NCBI GenBank assembly: GCA_001643675.2
Contig: LSRY02000068.1
Location: forward strand, 124,001 to 188,000
Source: Monocercomonoides exilis
Lineage: Eukaryota; Preaxostyla; Oxymonadida; Polymastigidae
Reading direction: 5' to 3'
DNA length: 64,000 nt
In this document: piece after piece, positions 11,930 to 24,394 of the stretch
Layout of the letters: every line of letters starts with the position of its first letter
Numbering within the stretch: the stretch's first letter is position 1
The notes under the pieces: generated by a model
Told to the model about the DNA's origin: nothing
What the model saw: the letters and a program-made list of their open reading frames with translations, nothing else
Databases searched by the model: none
Program-made: the position numbers and the translations under genes

Positions 11930-12640
11930 AAAAACATATAAACGTTTCTAAAACATATAAACGCAAACCTGGATTTCCAAACGAAAGAACATATTGTTTC
12001 ATAAAATTCTCTTCACTAAAATTACTGTTCTTTTAGCAATCTCTCCAAAATCAGAACATAAATATGGGAAGATAAATTTTATTAACAATAAGAGTGATTT
12101 AATAGACCGAAAGGAAAACTTTCAGGCAATGGTCACTAAAAATACCTTGATGGAAACACTTGTTCAAAAATCCTGACTCAAAAATATTTTTAAACTTAAT
12201 AATTAATTTTCTTTGAAAAATCTGAAAAAATCACCTTCATGTCTCATTTTCCCAATTTGTATCAAAAGAATTCACATGATGTCTTTTTATTTCAAATGGA
12301 AAAAACAAAATAATTTCTTTGAAATTTGATGTTGTTTATTAAAACGATTCTGCATATCGAATACAAATTTCAAAGTATATCCAACATTCAAATATTGGAA
12401 CATATGTTTGAATTTCAAAAATTACAGATACAAAAAGGCAAACTCCAGTCAAATATTATAACCAAATCCAAAAGTTTCGACAAACTGAATTTTGCCACAA
12501 AGGGTCAAAAAGTTTTGTAAAAAAACACAATAAAAAATAGAAAATAAATATTAAACTGAACAGAAATGTTATAACTCTTGTCCGATATTGTGAGAAAAAA
12601 AGAAAGCAAGCAAAATAATTCTCTTTTCAAATGTGATTTT
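11930..12640. other. Intergenic, probable 5' exon of THH1-like gene
   Basis: This AT-rich stretch should hold the missing first exon and promoter of the THH1-like gene and the 3' end of the S41 gene. No other gene is supported. Confidence 0.35.
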
Positions 12641-15218
12641 TTAAGCAATCAGCGGTTTCTCTTCTGGAAGTGTTTGCTTTCGTGCCTTTTTCTTTTTGAA
12701 AGCAATTACTGATAAAACAGTCGCTCCAACAATAACAAGAGCACCGCATACACATCCGATGGAAATTGAAACAATAGCGCTCAAGTTTGATTTATTTCCT
12801 TCTTTTTGTTTTTGTTTTGTTTCCTCTTTTGTATTTTGAATTCCCTCAAAGGAATAATCAAATGTCGAATTCAAAGGCGCAATCTTTGGTGTTTTGAGAC
12901 AATATGCCATAGGTTTAGTATAATAGCCATCTTCACATCTTCTGAATTCACACATAGAACGATTGAATTCACCTCCTTTACAACGATATCCAAATAGCAT
13001 GTGCTGATCACGCATAGGGCTGCATTTGTCAGCCTCTATCACCTGGAAGTCAAAGCACTTATCGAACATGTATTTCACTGCTTGAGCCATTGACACATAT
13101 CCTTCCTCTGTAAATTGCGTTTCCACATTTGGATATATAGGATAAACTTCGTCTGGCTCAACAATTTTGTATTCGAGCTCTTTCTGAGGTTTGTTCCAAT
13201 CGAATGAATATCCAGTGCCATAGACCCATGAAAGGGAAGTGCCCCGGCGAGGGAACTTTTTAATGCCTGGAACATATGAATTCTCAAACGCATCTGTGCT
13301 AATCGCACTTCCACCCGCAAATGAACCGATGTCATGAGGCATTGTCTGTTGATTTAATGCTCCACCAAATCCAATCACTTTTGCTTGCTGTGATTCCTTC
13401 ACATGTTTCAAGAACTGTGAACATGTTGAGCCACATTCACCGTTTGTTACGAATAAAAGATCGTTTGCATCAAACAACTGTTTGTCAATGTATTCTTCAG
13501 GAATGAAAGGCTTGAAGAGATAGTCAAAGTATCTGTCTGTGTTTATTGCTATTTGCTGTGTCCAGTTCTGCTCTCGTTGCTCACCTGAGATATCTCTAAT
13601 GATGGTTCTGGTAGGAAGATCAAGCAAATGAGGAATCTCTTCCAATGTGGAGTAATTTGTCATCAAAGTCAATGGAGCATCGTTTTCAATAGATTTGATC
13701 ACTGCATTGTTGGCAGGCCCTTCCACAAACGAATATTTCATATTAATTGGAAACATGTTCGGGAATAGCAAGTGATAAAGCTGTGAACCAAGAAAAGCAA
13801 GTCCTCCACTGTTCCCTCTCATATCAATGATCATTTTGTAACCAGCCTTTTTCGTTTTAACTAAAACATCCACAATTGCACCAATCCAAGATGCAATCTC
13901 ACTGTCTGTGGATGGTGCAAATGACACGATGTGCATGACACCAAGCTTCCAGTCATGGATCAGTCCTGTGCGAATGTTTTCATCAGACACTAACACTTCC
14001 ATTTGAGGGAGTGAATCTCCACCATTGGTTTTGCCAGTGGCCTTTCTGGCGCTTTCTAACAAGTCTCTGGCATCATCTGATTTGTTTCTAATCATCCCAA
14101 CTTTCTTCAGATGATGAATCTGAGGTAATGAATCTCTCTCGAGTTGGAATGACGTTCTTCTTTCAGCAGTTATCATTTGCTTGAGAACATCATCGTTTTT
14201 CAACCTGTCATAAACCATTGTGAAGGCAACATCCTCTGAATGTTCTTTAATCACTTGCTCAAAGTCTTCTTCGGGTTCTTCATCCTCGAGTTTAAATAAA
14301 TCCATTTGATCTTCAGTCACCAAAGATCTCGCAGGGCAGATGCTGTTAAAGAAATCCGTCACATTATTTGTATTCGCAAATGGCATTGCATAAAATGGAA
14401 TTTTAACTGTCCTTTGAATTAATCCTTTCGTCACACGGAGAGAAATTGGTTCCGGTGGAGGGCTCATCGACGGTACTCTCACTGTTAATTGGCTGTCTAA
14501 CGCATAGTTGAACTTGGCTGCTGGTGTTCGTGAAAGTGAAACATGTTCGCGACTCCATCGAGCAATGGTATTTGCTGGTGTTTCGGTTGTGTAAGATTTG
14601 ATGTCAGGAAGGACCATAGTCGTGACTAAACTTCCAAGAATATTTGCTCCGCCTCCTCTGATGAAAGTTTCAGTCACTCCTTTAACAACGGATTTAGTCA
14701 CAACAACTTTGATGTCGTTTGGCTCCGATGGATTCGGGACTTGAACCTCAAAGTTATATGGAAACACATAAGCAAAGGCGTTGGAGCAAGGATAGCGATA
14801 GATTGTGTGAGGATCATTCAACTTTGAAACAGCATTAGCAATTGCTTGGTGGAACTCAAATCCGTCTTTGAATGAAGTTCCTTTTATTTCATTAATTGCT
14901 TTGACAATGTCGAATTTGTCTTTTTTGAATGGATCAGGGATATCGGCAGTTGTATCTCGGTACGCATATTGGTTGAAGTATGTTTCCAATGTTTCAAGTG
15001 TTTGATTCACTTCCTTTGGTGAATTTTTGTACTATTATGAATAAGGTTAAGGTTAAAAAAAAGCAATTCAAAAGATAATCATGTTTTAAAACAAGAAAAC
15101 AGACCGGAAGATGGCGTAAACATTTGACAGCACTGTCAACTGTAACAAGTGAATAAGATCGAAATTTGCAATCTTCTGCGAATATCTGGATTGCGAAAAG
15201 AAAGAAAATTGATAGCAT
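12641..15218 (-). CDS. Type I membrane S41-family peptidase-like protein
   Basis: Exon 15218-15105 and exon 15031-12641 join in phase across a 73-bp intron (15032-15104), giving 834 residues. The first ~15 residues form a signal peptide (MLSIFFLFAIQIFAEDC). A pre-domain about 40-150 is followed by an S41 peptidase core with a MIIDMRGNSGGLAFLGS segment and a GECGSTCSQF segment, where the Ser of the STC is the likely nucleophile. Near the C-terminus a cysteine-rich stretch precedes one transmembrane helix and a short basic tail (KKKKARK). The pattern matches eukaryotic CPAF-like S41 proteins anchored at the cell surface or in endolysosomes. The family's general role is extracellular or lysosomal proteolysis, and the substrate is unknown. 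The ATG at 15218 is the first in frame and gives a clean signal peptide. Confidence 0.8.
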
Positions 15219-16223
15219 ATCAACAATACAAGACTTTCTGTTTCACAAAAAATGATCACAAAAAACTACCCTTTATGAAAGGTTTGTTTTTTTAAGATTT
15301 CATAACAAAACGTTCTCATTGCAGAATAAGTTTAACTTTGGGATTGAAACTATATTTGTTTCCTTTGAATTAAAAAATTCTCCTCTAAATTTTTGTGGAA
15401 TGAAAAAGATCATTTAATCAGAGAACGAAATTGAATTCAGTTGTGTTTTAATGGAGAAAATCAAAACAACAAAATTTATTGCTATTTATCAATTCTGTGC
15501 AAAATGTTTTTATTTGTGTTTTCGATGTTTTTATATTACAAAAAATGAAAAGTGTGCTTCATGTGGATAAAATGCATCTTTAATAATCTTGTAATGTTCA
15601 GCCTTTCTTAGAACAAATGCATGAAATGTCCGTATTTTCAATGCATGAATTAGATGCACTTTTTAAAAAAGAAACTATTGTTTAATATTATTCTTAAAAA
15701 ACAACGGCTTTATTTTTTTCAAAATCTTATGAACAAAATCAGGAAATGAGATACCTTATTGTAATGGACAAATGATGTATTGTTCGATATCCTATTGTGA
15801 ATTTCAAATTAAGGAAGCAATTTTCAAAAAACAATTGATGAAACAGTGCATTAAATTAAATCAAAATTGAGAAAACAATAAAGAAAGCTCGAAAATAAAC
15901 AGGAAAAATAGATGGGAAATAATTTACAAAGTCACTTCTAAGTACAACTCGACACTCAGGATAAGCATGAAAAATTAAGGCGTTGAGGTTTTTTGAGACA
16001 AAATTGATGGAAAAGGAAGACCCAGTTCCAAAGAATGCGCTATTCACCTAAATCAATATTCATAAAAACTTTTAATCCTCTCGCGTGCAATTCTCGTTCC
16101 TGTAGCCTCATATCGCGATTTTTTCAATAAAAGTTGTATAAAACATGGATTGTTGTGAAGTTCAATCACTCATCAAATCAATAAATTATATTGAAAGATT
16201 GCACAAAAAGCATGTATTCACAA
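15219..16223. other. Intergenic with unassigned coding-like islands
   Basis: Between the S41 and C13 genes the minus strand holds two islands of protein-like sequence that I cannot place in a gene: 16169-16053, and 16047-15928 joined in phase to 15791-15756 by a possible intron. The rest is AT-rich with nothing visible. Confidence 0.35.
15756..16047 (-). CDS. Possible terminal exons of an unknown gene
   Basis: Exon 16047-15928 (40 codons, preceded by a TTTAG acceptor and followed by GTAAAT) and exon 15791-15756 (preceded by CACAATAG, ending TAA) are in phase and give 51 residues, including an ALIFHAYPECRVVLRSDF stretch. Just upstream, 16169-16053 is open in the same strand with a KKSRYEATGTRIARERIKSF stretch and ends in TGA only 6 bp from the acceptor, too close for an intron of usual size here. 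I see no start codon and no family. This could be a small gene, a pseudogene fragment, or an alternative 3' end of the C13 gene. Confidence 0.2.
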
Positions 16224-18515
16224 CTATGAGAGTTCAATTGTAGAATTGTGCATGGCTTCGCGAATCAATGATTTAATTCTAAAGAAATCATCATTATTGT
16301 TCACATGCCTATTGCACAACGAAGTAAGTGCAGTGATAACAGTGACAATATTCTCATCCGAAATCATCGAATCTTCCTCGTTCTCACTTTGTTGAATGGT
16401 TGATGCTCCGTCATTTTGATCTAACTTATCTTGTTCTTTACTGTCATTTAATTGTATCTCCTTCATAACTATTTTATATTCATCAAACAAACCCTTCAAA
16501 CAAGAAGCATTCCTTGCTCTTCCATCTATTTCACCCAGCCAATCTTCCCGAAGACGAATAAGATTGTTTCGCTCTTTTTCTTCTTCTCGTTTTTCATTTT
16601 GTGGTTTCCTTCTTATCCATCTCACAAACCCCTTCCACGCTTGATTCAGGTTCTGAGCTGCAATGTTCTTTGTAGAAACAGCTTTGATCCATCCTTTTCT
16701 TGTTATTGATGGAGGCTGATGATTAACCAGAGAAGAGTACGACGCGTGAAGTGATGAAGCCAAGTTTTCAATAGTTTTTTGTGTAAATTCCTCTTTTTTC
16801 AAATAACTTTCGATGGGTGTCAGTGAAGTATCTGCAGCAGAAGGAAATGTTGTGTTATCTGAAGGAGAAGCAGCTTCAGCTGTTCTGGTTCTATTTTGCA
16901 TATGCGATGCCTGCAGCTGCGTCAGCTCAGCAGCACCATTCGGGTTTTTGTTGTGGTTCAAAATTTTGTGCAGTTTTTTCTGATGCTTTTGCATTGCAGT
17001 GGATAAAATGTTATGTTTGTTTTGAAATAGCTTGCCTTTTTCACCCTGATTAACAATTTGTGAAAATGAATCATTGCCTCCATTTGAGTTAATTGGACGT
17101 TTGACTTCATTATTTTCTCGACTCTTTTTCTTGCATTCGTCGCAATATTCTTGAACATAACGACGAAATCCAACACTTGCCAGCAATGCTAATTCATCCA
17201 TTAGCAGAGTTTCTTTTCCACCAGCATCAACAAAATCATCGTCAATTTGTTCAAATTCGTTTTGTTTCTCATTTTCTGCTTCAGATGAAGAAGAATTAAA
17301 CTTGGGAGGTGCTTTAAAGAATGATGACAAAGGCTCATTCAAGATGCTTTTTTGTCCAAAGACGCAAACTCTGCTCAGTTTCGTCTTTTGCTTCACATTA
17401 TTCACTACTGCTTTTACTGTGCCTTTGTTCTCATTTTCATATCTAATTGCTTTTTTGCTTGTTTTCATTGAATTTCCCTTCTCTTTATCTTCTTCGATTT
17501 TCATCATCTCAACATTTTCCATCCAACCAACAGAAAACTCGTCTCCCAAACAAATCACTCCATCTCCTGGTGCTCGAAATCTCTGTTTGTTGTTCGTTTC
17601 TGATTGCATCTTCTCTTCTTCAGCCCAATCTTCACAGAAGCACGCCCAGCTCTCTTCGAATGCATCAGCGGATGAAACCGCTAATACTCTTTCATTCTTC
17701 TTAAGCAAGTCCTTAAACATAGACGCTCCATAGCACGCTTCCACAAACAGCAGACAGTTATTAAAGTGGCCATCACGCGATAAATTGTGAAGGGTTTCCA
17801 CAAGATCCACAGCATGTAACACTTCATTCTAAGATTTAACATTTGTGGATTGAAACGGGAAATGTATTGATTCAATGAGTAATGTTTGGTTGATTAAAAA
17901 ACATCACACATTTGGGAACAGCAGCACTCCAGGAGCACCGTGATCGCTATAAAAAATGAAAACATTATCGCTTCTGGTGCTATTTATCACTCTCCCCTTC
18001 GAAAAAGAAGAATTTCCAGAAATAACTGCCAAAAACAGCTCTGGAGATATTTGCTTTCCATTGTAATCAACATGAATAGATCCCTATGATAATAACAGAA
18101 CAAATTGATATTTCAGAGACAAACATTGAAACTCAATTCTCATTTCATAAGCATTCATACTGGATATACATTTGAAGAATTTGGAGAGTTGAATAATGTC
18201 TGTGGAAGACGGTTTTTTGGATGTTTTGGAACATCATCATACTATGTGCATTTTATTTAAAGGAAAAAAATCAAATATCACGTTTGAACAGTCTTTATTT
18301 ATTTTGTAAAAAATGCAAAAAAACAAAACTGTCATATATATAATATGTTCATCATCAAATCCATTATCTTTCAGTAAAGAAAATGCATGGGATATATCGG
18401 CCTGGTGTCTGTAATTGTCCCATCCCTTTGAACCAGACACAACTAGAGCCCAATTTACGCATTTAACATTTTCGCAAATATAAAACAGAAATCCAAGAAA
18501 ATAAATACAGTTCAT
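16224..18515 (-). CDS. Legumain-type C13 cysteine protease
   Basis: Four exons splice in phase: 18515-18330, 18241-18161, 18083-17910 and 17828-16224, with introns of 88, 77 and 81 bp. The 681-residue product starts with a short signal peptide. It then has the C13 signature GSKGWDNYRHQADISHAF (about 31-48), a YDDVPKHP block, the catalytic SDHGAPGVLLF with His at about 137, and FVEACYGASMF with catalytic Cys at about 179. A LGDEFSVGWMEN motif closes the protease domain. GPI8 has a different block after the first motif, so legumain/asparaginyl endopeptidase fits better than PIG-K. A ~250-residue low-complexity linker separates the protease from a helical C-terminus resembling the legumain stabilisation domain. 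It should act in lysosome-like compartments, cutting after Asn. Confidence 0.88.
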
Positions 18516-19129
18516 GAAACAACAAAATTAAAATTGTGGTCCATATTTCCTGATAGAATTCAGGAAGAATATTTCACCAGACACTTTGCAGGAAGCAGGA
18601 AAATCAATAACTTCTAAAAATTATAACTTTTATTTTGAAAGACCAAAAAGAAATTAAAAATGATTAAAACATTTTAAAAAAATGAAGTTTAAGTTTCAAT
18701 AATTTCAATTTTAAAATTAAAACTTTTCTTTGATGAAAGCTTTGTCTCTTTTTTGAAGATAATGAAGCAGCTTTAATTCTTCACTTCTCGCTTAAAAGAG
18801 ATATTTTCATCCTTTGCTATTCCCACGCTTGTATTTCTCCAATAAAAACAAGGATTAATGGAGTATGAATTCATGGGTTACTTTAGCAAAATCGTGTTCC
18901 ATCTATTTCATACTTCTTTTTCATAAATAGAGTGAATATTAATCTTTCAGTTAAATCAGCATTGATTTGTAAAAGTTAAGCATATGCAACAATCAATCCA
19001 TTTCTAAAAAAATCTAATTGTAATTATCGGTATTATTTGATCAAAAATGACTCTTTTATTATTATTTACATGATCAACGCAGAAATATAAAAAGACTTTT
19101 TTTAGAGCGTAAAAGAAAAATTTAATATT
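18516..19129. promoter_or_regulatory. Divergent promoter region between C13 and UTP25
   Basis: 614 bp of AT-rich DNA between two outward-facing start codons. It must contain both promoters, but I see no motif I can name. Confidence 0.35.
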
Positions 19130-22100
19130 ATGACTTTATCTTTGCGTTCTGAAATTGATGTAAGTGATGAAAACAAAGAGCATATTTCCGAAATAGGAGA
19201 TATGTCCCCAGAATCTTTGTTTGAAATTATTGTCGACGATGCTGATCCATTGATAAAACGTCTATCATTCACATTTGAAGAAAGCGATGCTAAAAAACTT
19301 GAAAAACGAAATAAGCAATTTATTCCCAGAAAAGATGATGTACTTGGTTTCGTAACTGAAGATTTTGCTGTTCCTCCATTTTTGAACAATATTACACATC
19401 TTTCCGACCTTTATATTCATAAATCTTTAATTCAAGAATGGTATTCAATTCGTGGTCAGAAATTTCCTTTGAGCATTGATCCTTCCTATTTAACGATTCA
19501 AGGAAAAGTTGGACCAATAAAAGAAACAACAAATATTATTCAAAGGCCATTTTTACAATCATTATTCGGTTATGAAGACATTTTGTTCAATCGTTTGTCT
19601 CCAACAAATGAGAGGCATCTTCGCCAAATAGTTTTATTACATTTGGTCAATCATGTTGTGAAGTCTCGAGAACTTATAGTTTCTCACAATTCGGTGTTAA
19701 GTGAAAAGAAACAAAGCGGACGAGATAAAGATGATGAGTTATTAACAGAATATGGACAGCTTCACAGACTTGATGAGTCGCGTGCATCTAAAACATCGAA
19801 ATCTGCGCCTTCTTCTTCTTCAGAAAGCACATCTCAGCCAAACAAGTACAGAGATCAAGGTTTTGTTCGTCCCCGAATCTTGATAATATGTGCCACGAGA
19901 AATGCGGCATATGAACTTGTGAATGATTATCTTCTCAAACTAATTCCGAGCATTCACAGAGGGAATATTTCACTGGGTGCGAAGTTTAACAGGCTATTTG
20001 GTCCAGAGCCGGAAGAAGAAGAGGATGAGGAAAGAGAAGAAAAAGGTGAAGACGAAGATGAAGATATGGATGTTGAAGAGGAAAATGATGAACTTGGGGA
20101 GGAGGATGAAGGAGAGGAAGATGGAGGAGAAGTGAAGAAGATCAAGCGGCGTTTTAAAAGCTCACACAAAAAGAATATGAAGCCACAGCCCATTCAAACT
20201 GTGAGTGAAAAGCCAGAGTCGTTCAAGCGGACATTCAAAGGCAATGTGGATGAGACATTCTGCTTTGGCGTGGGATTGACGAGGAGAAGTGTGAAGTTGC
20301 TGTGCAATCTGTCAGACGCAGACTTTATAATAGCGTCACCAGCTGGTCTGTCGAGTGTGTTAAGAGGAAGGAGTGTGCCTGACGGAGAAACCGATTTGAA
20401 TCCTGAAGACTCACACAAAAGAGGACGAGGGAGAAGAGGCCGTGGGAGAGGCGGCAGAGGTGGAAGAGGAGGAGGAAGAGGAGGGAGAAGTGATAGAGGC
20501 GGAAGAGGAGGAAGAGGAGGCAAAGGAGGAAGGAAAGGAAACAACGAGGATTATGCCAATGAGAAGTTTCGAAGGCATACAGTCAAATTCTCACTCACTC
20601 CGAGAGCGCTGCTGTCGTCCATTGAGATTGCATTTGTGGAGAATGCGACGCCACTTCTGATGCAAAACTGGGAGCACATAAACAACATCTTCTCTTCTCC
20701 ATTTCGATCAGTCAGCACATCAGCCTTTTCAAAGACACGACGCTTGAGTGAAAGCGAAGGAGAGGAAGTTGATGAGGAAATAGGAGCGGAGAAGAAGAAA
20801 AGGAAGAAAGATGAAGAAGACAGCGAGAGTAAAGAAAGCAAAGAAAGCGAGGAAATCGAGGAAAGTGGAGAAAGTGGAGAAAGTGGAGAAAGTGAGCAAA
20901 GTGAGAGTTCAAGTGAGAAGAGCAGCAGCACTTCTGACAAAAATCAAAGCGAAGAGAGTTCAGAGTCAGATGAATTTGATGTTTCGAAGCAGATCTGGTC
21001 GGGTCTGAAGGCGAAATCAACCACTTTGCCCTCAGAAACGCTGCCTAAACGGAAGCATCCGTGTCTTCACACAACGCCCAAGAACCTCCAGTCCATTGAC
21101 ATGTCGCGTGTATACATCCAAATGCTTCGCGGGATGGGCAAATTCCTTCGCCAGACGATCATCTTCTCTGAGAGCGAGACACCCGAATTGAACTCTCTCT
21201 TCCGACAGAGCGAGTTTGTGTGCAATGCGCTGGGGGGAGGACTGAAAGTGCCGCCTCTGCCGAACAAAGAGTGCATCAGAACAACAATGCCAATCGTGTT
21301 CCAGAGGCTTCACTCGACCAATGCGGAAAAGGCAGAGGACATGCGATACAACTTCTTCATCAAACAAGTGTGTTTCATTCATTTATATAACAAGAATTAT
21401 TCAAATATTCTCTCTTTATTTTATTTTATTTATTTATTTATTTATTTATTTATTCTTATGTTATATTATTTATTCATGTGACTGTCAATATACTTCTCCA
21501 TCTTCCAGTTATTGCCTCTCCTCCGCCCAGTCTCCCGCAGCGCGACCACTCCGTCTGGTGCTCCTCTTCCTCCTCGCCCGCGCACTCTTGTTTATTTCCC
21601 CTCATTCTTTTCGTTTGTGCGTGTGAGGGACTTTCTGCAGCGCCGCTTCCCTTCCCTCACCTCTTCTTCCACCAAGCACCCGCTCTTTGCCGAGGCGTGT
21701 GAGTACACAGAGACACCCGACCTGACAAAAGGGCGTGTCTCTTTCTTCGACGGCAGGACGCGTCTGCTGCTTTACACAGAGCGACTCCACTTTTACCGGC
21801 GGTATGAGTTTAGAAAGGTGGAAAGGGTGCTCTTTTATGGGCCTCCTTCAAACAGGGAGTTCTGCAGTGACATCATGCGGATGCTGGAAAGGGGGATAGA
21901 AGAGGAGAATGATGACAGGAGGCTGAGAAGGAAAGTGCTGAGGAAGACGATGATGGGGGGTACGAAAAAAGCGAGCAAGAAGAAAAGAACAAGAAAGGCT
22001 AATCGGATGGAATTGAGTGGCGGTGCAGATTCTGATTCAGATTCAGACCAGTCGTCGAGTTCTGACTCAGAAAGCGAAGAAGACTTGGAAGATTTGGATG

Positions 22101-22297
22101 ATATTGACGATCCATCGCTTCTTCCCATTGTGCCTTCATCATCGTTTTCAAATGCTGGTTCGGCTCTGCTCCTTTTCTCTCCATTTGATGTTCATGCCCT
22201 TGATCGCATTGCAGGTACAAAACTATGTCAAAAGATGGTATCGTTATCTGCTGATGATTCCTTTGTCATACTCACTTCAGACAAACATAAGGAATGA
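19130..22297 (+). CDS. UTP25: UTP25 (DIGOR), SSU processome component
   Basis: Exon 19130-21367 and exon 21509-22297 splice in phase (intron 21368-21508, GTGTGT...TTCCAG), giving 1008 residues. Utp25 is a DEAD-box-like but helicase-inactive nucleolar protein of 90S pre-ribosomes. Matching family blocks in order: PFLQSLFGYEDIL, LLHLVNHVVKSREL, RPRILIICATRNAAYELV, the KRTFKGNVDETFCFGVGLT block, ADFIIASPAGL, LLMQNWEHI, then RTLVYFPSFFSFVRVRDF and LLYTERLHFYRRYE. Three insertions are unusual: an acidic stretch (about bp 19990-20120), an RGG/GRGG block (about bp 20416-20540) and a Glu/Ser-rich stretch (about bp 20750-20980). An acidic tail follows the conserved domain. The intron contains a TTTA microsatellite. 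Confidence 0.9.
21416..21460 (+). repeat. TTTA tetranucleotide microsatellite in UTP25 intron
   Basis: About eight to ten copies of TTTA/ATTT lie within the 141-bp UTP25 intron, making it longer than most introns here. Confidence 0.8.
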
Positions 22298-22502
22298 ACT
22301 TGAGAAATGACTATCTTTTATTAACAATTATACACACTTCACAAATAATCACTTCAAAAAAGAGAAGAAGAAATTTAGGTGAAAAGTTTGCACATTCCAT
22401 ATAAGCAAAATGAAAAGCCTATTTTATATTATTAATCGCATGTATTTTTATTGCAGTAATTTTTTCTTCGTTGATCTAATACCATAACATTGGACTTTAA
22501 AC

Positions 22503-23587
22503 ATGACCGAGGTTTCTTGTCTATTTTTGTGAGTTTATTGACATATGTCATATTAATGATATTTATTTAATATGTACCGGTTCTTTCTTTGTGCATTTTA
22601 AATGATTTGCTCTTTAGAATATCGTCCCAACTCGAATGGTGCTTCAAGCACAACAAGCCAAGATGGTTGCAGCTAAGAGAGGCCATGAGCTGCTAAAGAA
22701 AAAATCTGATGCACTGAGTGTAAAGTTCAGAGATATTCTTGGCAAGATCTTGGATGTATGTGCATAATAGAACTTGTGATTTAAATATATTTTAAATTAT
22801 ATTTTTAACTTTCTTAAAAGGCAAAAAATGAACTTGTCACTCTCGTAAATGAAGCCCTTTTTTCCACTTCACATATGAAATACACCACAGGAGATCAAAT
22901 CAAGTTTGTTTATTGATGTTTCATGTGCTCATGTATTTTATGAATTGTTATTTGACAATAGATATGCTGTTCGAGAAACTGTTTCTTCTACAACGCCAAC
23001 AAAAGTTACAATGCATATGGAAAATCTTGCTGGTGTCTTGCTTCCTGTATTTGAACTTCAGCAAGAGGGATCCGGAGGTTGAAATGCTTTTTGTATAAAT
23101 ATATATATTTAAATTAATTATTATGAAAATAAATCATGACATTTTCTTTTAAACAGGAACGGAACTTACTGGTCTTGCAAAAGGTGGAAAGCGTGTTCAA
23201 GAATGCAAAGATAAGCATATGGCAGTTGTTGAACAAGTCGTGAAACTTGCATCACTTCAGACAGCTTTTTCAGCGTTAGATGAAGTTATAAAGGTGACAA
23301 ACCGAAGAGTGAATGCATTGGAATATGTTATGATACCACAATTAGAGGAAATTATCCACTACATCGACAGCGAAATGAGCGAAATGGAAAGAGAGGAATT
23401 CTTCAGGCTGAAGATGGTGCAAAAAGGAAAGAAGAAGAAAGCTGATGAACAGGAAAGGGAGCAAAAGCAAAAAGAAGAGGAACTTCTTGCAGCTGGAATA
23501 TCAGTAACTTCTTCTTCGTCTTCATCTTCGTCAGAAGGAGCAGAGAGCTTGTTAACAAAAGACGAAGACGATGATATTGTGGTGTAA
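22503..23587 (+). CDS. V-type ATPase subunit D
   Basis: Five exons splice in phase: 22503-22511 (only ATG ACC GAG), 22618-22755, 22821-22903, 22962-23077 and 23157-23587, with introns of 106, 65, 58 and 79 bp. The 258-residue protein is the central rotor stalk subunit D of the V1 sector, which couples ATP hydrolysis to proton pumping in acidic organelles. Family blocks are clear: VPTRMVLQ, GHELLKKKSDALSVKF, ENLAGVLLPVFE, ELTGLAKGG, LASLQTAFSALDEVIKVTNR and RVNALEYVMIPQLEEI. The last ~40 residues add a Lys/Glu-rich helix, a run of eight Ser residues and an acidic end, slightly beyond the usual length. The two-helix coiled-coil layout of subunit D is intact. Confidence 0.92.
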
Positions 23588-24250
23588 GGTTATTTGGAGT
23601 GAAATGGAAGTGGGGTGGCCAAGTTTTTTTGCTGAGGTTTATACGAGAGTGAACGAGAAGACTAAATAAGAAAGTGAGGGAAATTGTCAATAATTCAAGG
23701 AGTGTGAGATGAATGCGGAAGAGGGCGTCGATTTCTATTTGCTTCTCGTTATTATTCTTTATTAAACTTTTATGCATTTACAAGGCCAGCAAAAGGTGTA
23801 ACTATCGAATATTTCTCTCTAAACTAAAAGTTTCTGATTAATCTTTGCACTATTCTTTTCGTATATATTTCTATTTCATTCAAAACTTGTCTTTTATCAA
23901 ATGCTTCGAATTTTTCCTTCATTTCTATATTCACAAATATCCACACAATTCTTGATTAATACAATTCAATAAAATATTTTCTGGTTCCAAAGATTTAAAA
24001 ATTGTATTTTATAACGTCGGAATTTTCCATTTGAAAATAAATAACAAATATTTCTTCCAAATTTTTTTGTGAAAATTTCAAACAGTATCGAAAATAATTA
24101 AAAATTCAAATTTTCTTTCTGTTAGAAAATATTCATTTTTTATTCTTTTTATCTGTGAATCTATTTATTATTTTTTATGTCAGTGTGTTTGTGTCTGTCG
24201 AAACTTTGGAAAAAAAAACGATAAATAAAAAGAAACAAGGATTGAATGTT

Positions 24251-24302
<52 letters not shown>

Positions 24303-24394
24303 GAGAAATCTGACGGATTCGCATCAAATATTATCTAAATCAATTGTTGTTTTGTCATTCTGTGCATTAGCAATTGGTTCATATTTTATAAGTA
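23588..24394. other. AT-rich intergenic stretch with long poly-T
   Basis: This holds the 3' end of the V-ATPase gene and a 46-base T tract (about 24256-24301), ending about 95 bp before the Merlin element. No gene is seen. Confidence 0.5.
24256..24301 (+). repeat. Poly-T tract, 46 bp
   Basis: An uninterrupted run of about 46 T. It sits just outside the left end of the Merlin element. Confidence 0.9.

Noticed and set aside
16224-18515. GPI transamidase subunit PIG-K/GPI8
   Set aside because: Also clan CD and C13, but the GSKGWDNYRHQAD block and the DHGAPGVLLFPN context match legumain, and there is no C-terminal membrane helix.
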